Shown one piece after another: positions 56,260-64,000 of a stretch of 64,000 bases of DNA. A program made the translations under genes and the position numbers. Under the pieces are notes generated by a model. The model saw only the letters and a program-made list of their open reading frames with translations, did no database searches and was not told the origin of the DNA. The DNA is from an archaeon (GTDB lineage: Archaea > Asgardarchaeota > Thorarchaeia > Thorarchaeales > Thorarchaeaceae): assembly GCA_024275415.1 (NCBI GenBank), contig JAJRZD010000020.1:1-64000 (forward strand). The letters run 5' to 3'. The stretch's first letter is position 1, and every line of letters begins with the position of its first letter.

Positions 56260-56673
56260 TCATACAGGACGAATCGATGTGCTTGCCCCGCAGGCGGAGC
56301 ACTTCAGATAATATGCGTGTCCGTCCTTGTCCATGTTAGTATCGGGACGACCACACACAGGACAAAGGACATAGGCATCGATATATTTCGAAAGAACCTC
56401 ATTAACCGTATTTGCTGTAAATTTGCCTTGGAAAATAGCACTTCCACCCTCCATATTCCCAGCTGTTGCCAGCTGCCCAGCGACATATTTGAGTACCTCT
56501 TTGCCAGGCCTGTTGAGGACACCCAGAATCTCTTGGAAATTCTGCCAGATTGTCCTAGTCCCCTGGATCATCAGCTGGACATGAGGTACCTTGAATCGTT
56601 CACCAGAACGTTTGAACGCATCTTCAGGCACACTATCTCTTGCCCTTTCAAGCAATTTCTCGTAGTCGTCCAT
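56260..56673 (-). CDS. eif2b: Translation initiation factor 2 beta
   Basis: GTRTIWQNFQEI; YVLCPVCGRPDTNMDKDGHAYYLKCSACGA. Confidence 0.96.
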   Translation of the reverse strand: MDDYEKLLERARDSVPEDAFKRSGERFKVPHVQLMIQGTRTIWQNFQEILGVLNRPGKEVLKYVAGQLATAGNMEGGSAIFQGKFTANTVNEVLSKYIDAYVLCPVCGRPDTNMDKDGHAYYLKCSACGASTSIRPV

Positions 56674-56725
56674 GTATAATGTTTCCCCGTTAATAGTTAT
56701 TGAAGGTTCTGATTAGTCACATAGG

Positions 56726-57418
56726 CTAGTCGATAGGACGATAGACCCCGACCTCCTGTTCCATGATCAGTTCTTTGTCCACTAAATCAAGTATCTCCAG
56801 ATTGATCTGCCAAGCGTCAACACCCTTTTCCTCAAAATGAGATACGATGGTCTTGATACCTACACCATCCGGGTTATCATTATCGATGATATATTGGAGA
56901 ATCTCGCCAGCGACACCGCCAACGCCAGACTTCAGAGATGGTTTAGAAGGCGAGGACGGTTCGATAAATGATTCCAATGCGCCTTCACGGGTCGAATGCT
57001 GTTTGGTGGTATTGCCATCCTTATTTTGACGAAGAATGGTCATCTGGCGCTCGTACTTGTGGATAACAAGCAAGTTTGGATCATCAATTGGCTTGACAAT
57101 CTCAGGTGCAATATAGATCTCATCGTTATACTCTCGGATTCTACCAATCACCATGGCGAGGACATTCAAGTCAATCTTTTGCAGCAGAGATGCTTTAGCA
57201 CCCCATACCTTGGCACGGATGACTCCAGTGCCATCATCAAGTGTGATGCTAGCATAATTATTGTCGCCGGCAACCTGATCCACTATACTTCCTAGAAGGA
57301 ACACACGACGGAGTTCCACTCCTTGAGGAGTTATCACACGGAATCCCTCATCCTCACTATATTCGCCATCGAGTATATCACTAACAGATGCTCGGATCGC
57401 AGTCTGTCGCTCCTTCAC
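56726..57418 (-). CDS. RPA32-like OB-fold protein with C-terminal winged helix
   Basis: RRVFLLGSIVDQVAGDNNYASITLDDGTGVIRAKVWG; wH-like C-terminus. Confidence 0.82.
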   Translation of the reverse strand: MKERQTAIRASVSDILDGEYSEDEGFRVITPQGVELRRVFLLGSIVDQVAGDNNYASITLDDGTGVIRAKVWGAKASLLQKIDLNVLAMVIGRIREYNDEIYIAPEIVKPIDDPNLLVIHKYERQMTILRQNKDGNTTKQHSTREGALESFIEPSSPSKPSLKSGVGGVAGEILQYIIDNDNPDGVGIKTIVSHFEEKGVDAWQINLEILDLVDKELIMEQEVGVYRPID

Positions 57419-57482
57419 AGAATCATGTCACCTGCCTGCCAGATGTCTGTCGTGACCACCCTTTATAGAGTTCACTATTACA

Positions 57483-58517
57483 CTAGAAGAAATCAGACAA
57501 TGAGCTCTGTTGTACCCCCTCGCGTTCCGCTTCACGCTTCTGTATTAAGCGCTCAAGTGCAGCAGTCACACGGTTCGCACTAAAATCATGCTCTGAGCAG
57601 AGAATCATTGTGACCTCTTCGACGTTAGGATCTTCCCAAGAAAACGGTTTAACCTCCATATTGGGAGGGTCTAAGAATATCTTACGGATTTCCTCAAACG
57701 GGAAATCAATCGTGTATTTCCCTGATTCAATGATTCCTTCAATAGAACCAAACTCACGAATGAGTTTGAGCGCAGTCTTAGGACCTACCCGAGGAACCTT
57801 GTCATTGTAATCCGTTCCAACAAGTAAGGCGATATCAATCAGCTGCTCTCGTGAGATGCCTAACAATCTCAAGTTCAGGTCTAAATCAATCAATTCCGGA
57901 GAGATTATCTTGAAGGTATTAGTTCGTGAAACGCGTCTTTTGCCTGAAACTGAAAGGTTCCGTATCATTCTTGGACAATTATATAGGAGAGAGTCATTGT
58001 CTTGGCTTGCACTAGCATACACCATGTTCTCCCTAGCCATCTGTGCTGCCAGCGCTTCACCCTCAGACGGAGCTTGTATCCATGGGATACCCATTGCGGT
58101 CAACAGCCGCTTGCTCTCGTCAATCATCCCAGTGGTGAGTGTGGAGCTTGCCTGTGCTGCTTTTCGCGCATCATCGATTCGTCCTTCTTTCTTAGCAAGC
58201 TGCCATTCTTCAAATGCAGCTTCACGAACCGCTCGCCGCCTCTCAACTTCTCCAGACTTGAGTTTGGGCGGTTCACCATCAAAGACATAAACTGGAAGTA
58301 TCCCTTGTTCGAGAAGGTTCATATTGCGATAGAATATCCCGCTTAGGTGGCTAGTGACTCTTCCTTTCCGATCCATGAGGGGAGTTCCATCACGCTGTCT
58401 GATAGTGGAGAGAAATTGGTACAGGGTATTGAACGCATCTATAGCAACCTTCTTCCCTGCGAGATCAGATATTGTTATTTTCTGAGCTTGTATGATGTCA
58501 GAGAGTTTTGTCCCCAT
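57483..58517 (-). CDS. fen: Flap endonuclease 1
   Basis: Start MGTKLSD at 58517; KVAIDAFNTLYQFLSTIRQRDGTPLMD; VGTDYNDKVPRVGPKTALKLI; PIP box QQSSLSDFF. Confidence 0.95.
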   Translation of the reverse strand: MGTKLSDIIQAQKITISDLAGKKVAIDAFNTLYQFLSTIRQRDGTPLMDRKGRVTSHLSGIFYRNMNLLEQGILPVYVFDGEPPKLKSGEVERRRAVREAAFEEWQLAKKEGRIDDARKAAQASSTLTTGMIDESKRLLTAMGIPWIQAPSEGEALAAQMARENMVYASASQDNDSLLYNCPRMIRNLSVSGKRRVSRTNTFKIISPELIDLDLNLRLLGISREQLIDIALLVGTDYNDKVPRVGPKTALKLIREFGSIEGIIESGKYTIDFPFEEIRKIFLDPPNMEVKPFSWEDPNVEEVTMILCSEHDFSANRVTAALERLIQKREAEREGVQQSSLSDFF

Positions 58518-58670
58518 TGAATCCGCTCCAACACTCAGTAGGAGTGGTTTATCATATATCATTTGAGGAGTGCTTCCTAATGAGTACTCTTCGGTAAGTT
58601 TATAATATTCCCAAAGGTGGCGACAGGAGACCAACACCAAATATTTGGCTCTGGTGATACTTTGTCAACA

Positions 58671-58838
58671 ATGAAGACGATTAGGTGCACATCGTGCCAC
58701 GGTTCAATTTCTCCCAAGGAGGATAGTGTAAAGATGCAATGCCCAAACTGTGGAGTTGCTACAATATGGCGTTGCGGATCATGCAGGAAGTTCTCTAACC
58801 GGTATTCCTGCCCAAACTGTGGCTTTGAGGGGCCATGA
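58671..58838 (+). CDS. Small archaeal zinc-ribbon protein
   Basis: MKTIRCTSCHGSISP...MQCPNCGVATIWRCGSCRKFSNRYSCPNCGFEGP. Confidence 0.88.
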   Translation: MKTIRCTSCHGSISPKEDSVKMQCPNCGVATIWRCGSCRKFSNRYSCPNCGFEGP

Positions 58839-58855
58839 TTCAAGGAGAGATAGAA

Positions 58856-59125
58856 ATGGCAAGAGTGATTATCACAATTAGAGTGATGCCTGTAGATATT
58901 GATGTGGATCTAGAAGGTCTACTTGAACAAATCAGACAGAACATCCCTGAAGGCACTGATGTTAGAGCGAATGAGATCGTGCCTGTCGCATTTGGTCTCA
59001 AGGCACTCAGGATAAATCTGGCAAGAGACGAATCGTTAGGGGGAACTGACGATATCGAAGAGGCAATCAGCAACCTTGAGGGCGTTTCACAAGTCGAGGT
59101 TGAGGTTGTTTCAAGAATCTCTTGA
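58856..59125 (+). CDS. Translation elongation factor 1-beta
   Basis: MARVIITIRVMPVDIDVDLEGL...EIVPVAFGLKALRIN. Confidence 0.92.
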   Translation: MARVIITIRVMPVDIDVDLEGLLEQIRQNIPEGTDVRANEIVPVAFGLKALRINLARDESLGGTDDIEEAISNLEGVSQVEVEVVSRIS

Positions 59126-59182
59126 TAGACGAAATGCCACCTAGTTTATCTCATAACTCATAGTTTAAATTAATAATTTCCC

Positions 59183-59198
59183 GCCGGTGCATACCGGC
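59183..59198. terminator. Hairpin GCCGGT-GCAT-ACCGGC after EF1-beta, possible terminator
   Basis: 6-bp perfect stem in an AT-rich intergenic region. Confidence 0.35.
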
Positions 59199-59268
59199 CA
59201 CTAACATAGTCGGTTATATGGGACAGACAAGACTCAATAGTGATAGTCTGTACACAAAGGAGATATAG

Positions 59269-61512
<2,244 letters not shown>

Positions 61513-61521
61513 TGAAGTCAA

Positions 61522-61782
61522 GTGGCACCATGGAATGCTATACCCTTAAGGAATCTGATCCTGAACATAATCCACAAACGGAAAGGGATTATCCTTGATG
61601 ATGAGCTGATTCGGGCTTTGGAGAAGGAAAACGGAACAAAACCCAGTGAGGCCGAGTTGAACTCCGCCCTCCTAAAACTAGAGATAAATGGCATTGTCCA
61701 TGTCAGTCAAATCACAAAAACAAAGCGACGAATCGAGGTTATCACCGAAGCACATGAATTCCTTCATGTAGATGAAGACTGA
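61522..61782 (+). CDS. Small winged-helix-like protein
   Basis: DDELIRALEKENGTKPSEAELNSALLKLEINGIVHVSQ. Confidence 0.6.
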   Translation: MAPWNAIPLRNLILNIIHKRKGIILDDELIRALEKENGTKPSEAELNSALLKLEINGIVHVSQITKTKRRIEVITEAHEFLHVDED

Positions 61783-61808
61783 CTGCCTATTACTAGGAGG
61801 TATGGCCA

Positions 61809-62270
61809 TTGTCGGGAAAAAAAGTACTGGCAGCTGGCAAGTTCGATATATTGCATCTCGGGCATCTGGCATATCTCGAACAGGCGAAGGAACTCGCGGG
61901 CCAAGAAGGACAACTCATTGTTGTGATTGCTAGGGATGATACTATTACACGGGAGAGAGGGGCTCCTCCAGTGTTTCCACAAGAACAGAGACGAAGACTT
62001 GTGGAGGCTCTTGATGTGGTCAACTCAGCTGTTGTGGGATACAAGACGGATGACCACACCAGAATAGTCGCGGATATCAAACCAGATATCATAGCTTTGG
62101 GGTATGACCAACTGACTAATGTGGAGGGTCTCAAGCAAGCCATTAGATTGAAAGGACTACATACTGAGATAGTCCGGTTGAAAAAACGAAACGCGGATGG
62201 TCTTTGTTCATCAACCCTCATCCGAAAAAGAATCATCCAGTTCTACAGAGAAAATGGGACGCCCGAGTGA
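61809..62270 (+). CDS. ribL: Nucleotidyltransferase, RibL-like FAD synthase
   Basis: AAGKFDILHLGHLAYLEQAK; CSSTLIRKRI. Confidence 0.88.
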   Translation: MSGKKVLAAGKFDILHLGHLAYLEQAKELAGQEGQLIVVIARDDTITRERGAPPVFPQEQRRRLVEALDVVNSAVVGYKTDDHTRIVADIKPDIIALGYDQLTNVEGLKQAIRLKGLHTEIVRLKKRNADGLCSSTLIRKRIIQFYRENGTPE

Positions 62271-62272
62271 AC

Positions 62273-63613
62273 TCAGATGATAAGTTCACCACGGGATTCA
62301 ATCTCCTGACGTTTCCGAGCCAGAGCCTCTTGTCTATCGAACATCCACCGCCAAATTAGGAAAACGATGAATACAGATACGCCGAGTACTCCCAGATACG
62401 CATATGTCCACACACCTTGTGGGAAATGCAACAGAAGGTCGGGTAATGGTCCATTCCAGAAATATGGGAAATTAATGACGACCCCGAAGGCGTATAGAAG
62501 ACCGACGATGGTAATCAGTTTAAGATATGCAATTGCCTGACGATCATCGTCAAGCAAGAAGATCAACGCCCCAAACCAGAACAGATACCAGGGCATCACC
62601 CATCGGAACGCGAATAGTAGAGTGGGTATCATATAGATATAAAGAGGTTGCAGCAGTTTCAAGCGTCCCCACCAAGAGGCCTTGAGGAATGCCTCTTTCT
62701 CCGGTAAGAATTGATGCACTGTGATGAGGATAAATGCCAGTACGAGTACCAATGGAATAAGAGCGGGATACCACTGATATGTCGAGCCCTCAGGGCCCCA
62801 GACATCCGGCGTCCCCCAAGCTAGTCCTGGAAAGAGAGGATTCACAATGAACGAGCTGTAAGAGGAGCTGTTCAAGAAATGGGATATAAGAGAATCATAG
62901 TTCTGCCCTGCCACAGCAAGTGGAACAACTGTGATCATAATAGATGCGAAGAACCAAATCAGTGATGTGGGGGCGCTAAGAAACAGGACAGGCAATGCAA
63001 CGATGGAGTATATCTTCGTCTGAAATGAAAGCCCTAATGTGAACATCGCCTTGTTGTTTTGACCCTCGCTTCGTAGTACGAGTGCCATAAGCAAGAGGCA
63101 GTCTGTAAGTGGCTCAAGCTTCCCGCCGCCTGCAGACATTATCAGTCCATAGATGAAATATCCTGCAAAGAATAGACGGGCCCAACGAACCTTGTAAACC
63201 TTGTCACCTAATAGAATCGCCATCAATACAAGATTGAGATTGAACACGAGGACTAGGATGAAATTCATCCACATATGCTGAAAACCGCCCACTCCGGGAA
63301 ACAGGAATGTCGCAATTGCAAAGAATATCAGTCCAAAGACGGGGTATTCATAGGTTATATTCCCAAGGTAGTCAGGCAGAGTGTGGTTCCCATCTTGGAA
63401 GTGTTCACCCATGGCTTCTGCAACCTCTGCATCATTCATGTCGTACACTGCAAATCCGTAGACCCAGAAAGCTTCCCCGTACATCTCGTTACGGTTTCGA
63501 TCCCTTTGAATAACTAAGGAATCGGCGATGGGAATAGCAATCATCGAGATAGCAAGACTAAGAATAAGGTACTTTCTCATCTCATATATCTTAAAGGAGA
63601 TTGCATTTAGCAT
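62273..63613 (-). CDS. Polytopic membrane glycosyltransferase-like protein (GT-C fold)
   Basis: ~10 TM helices; WMPWYLFWFGAL; ATG at 63613 likely start. Confidence 0.6.
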   Translation of the reverse strand: MLNAISFKIYEMRKYLILSLAISMIAIPIADSLVIQRDRNRNEMYGEAFWVYGFAVYDMNDAEVAEAMGEHFQDGNHTLPDYLGNITYEYPVFGLIFFAIATFLFPGVGGFQHMWMNFILVLVFNLNLVLMAILLGDKVYKVRWARLFFAGYFIYGLIMSAGGGKLEPLTDCLLLMALVLRSEGQNNKAMFTLGLSFQTKIYSIVALPVLFLSAPTSLIWFFASIMITVVPLAVAGQNYDSLISHFLNSSSYSSFIVNPLFPGLAWGTPDVWGPEGSTYQWYPALIPLVLVLAFILITVHQFLPEKEAFLKASWWGRLKLLQPLYIYMIPTLLFAFRWVMPWYLFWFGALIFLLDDDRQAIAYLKLITIVGLLYAFGVVINFPYFWNGPLPDLLLHFPQGVWTYAYLGVLGVSVFIVFLIWRWMFDRQEALARKRQEIESRGELII

Positions 63614-63731
63614 GTGATAGTCACCATTCAACTTCGACTTCTTTTGATGGCTGTAGGCAAGGACGAGTAACCCATAGTTAACTCTTTTGACGAGTCAATA
63701 GGGATTGTGTGAATAAAATAAAAAAACACCA

Positions 63732-64000
63732 TTCAGGTGAGATAGGTCGGACAGGGCCACTCGTCACATCGTAGGCAACTTGTGCATTTGTTTTCATCAA
63801 CTGCAATTTTGCCATCGACTAGATGGAGCGCGTTACGGTCACATTTTGGGATACATGAACCACAGGCTTGACAGAAAAGCACCCGTGTGACTGCACGTTC
63901 TACTTGACGAGCAAGACGCTCTATTTGGGATTCACGTTTCCCACGAATGACAAGCGAGCCTGAGCTAAAAAGGATAATCGAGGTGTTTCCTGAGCGTATC
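63732..64000 (-). CDS. Partial protein with C-terminal double 4Fe-4S ferredoxin domain (runs off window)
   Basis: VLFCQACGSCIPKCDRNALHLVDGKIAVDENKCTSCLRCDEWPCPTYLT* read on minus strand. Confidence 0.75.

Overview
Gene-dense archaeal chromosome segment. I infer an Asgard archaeon (possibly Thorarchaeia) from a Ras/Arf-like small GTPase, a ribophorin-I-like protein, eukaryote-type topoisomerase IB and eukaryote-type ribosomal and translation proteins. Main gene blocks: (i) rnp4-yhbY-rpS19e-PDCD5-rpL39e-rpL31e-eIF6-rpLX-pfdA-ftsY-argF-pfkB; (ii) ftsZ-secE-spt5-rpL11-L1-L10-L12; (iii) gcvPA/gcvPB, MoaD-like, MtaB-like; (iv) topo VI A/B, KH, RIO1, eIF1A, NMD3, DUF424, eIF2-beta, RPA-like, FEN1, EF1-beta, Cdc48. 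I found seven tRNA genes. Four appear to carry introns with bulge-helix-bulge (BHB)-like folds, and three of those lie at non-canonical positions (D-loop, T-arm, variable arm). Most notable: a 985-aa secreted/membrane protein that reads as DOMON with a nested FKBP prolyl isomerase, an Ig-like segment, a ribophorin-I/Ost1-like region, a TM helix and a cytosolic coiled coil. It is divergent from an ALG7/WecA-like GlcNAc-1-P transferase, which suggests an N-glycosylation locus. Others: a GTPase/winged-helix/V4R operon, a 7TM protein with a longin/roadblock-like tail, Spt5 with an inserted zinc finger, topo IB with a very long coiled-coil linker, at least two disrupted genes, a decayed tRNA-Val copy, and several strong inverted repeats. 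No CRISPR array, rRNA or transposon was seen. All assignments come from reading the sequence; no searches were run.
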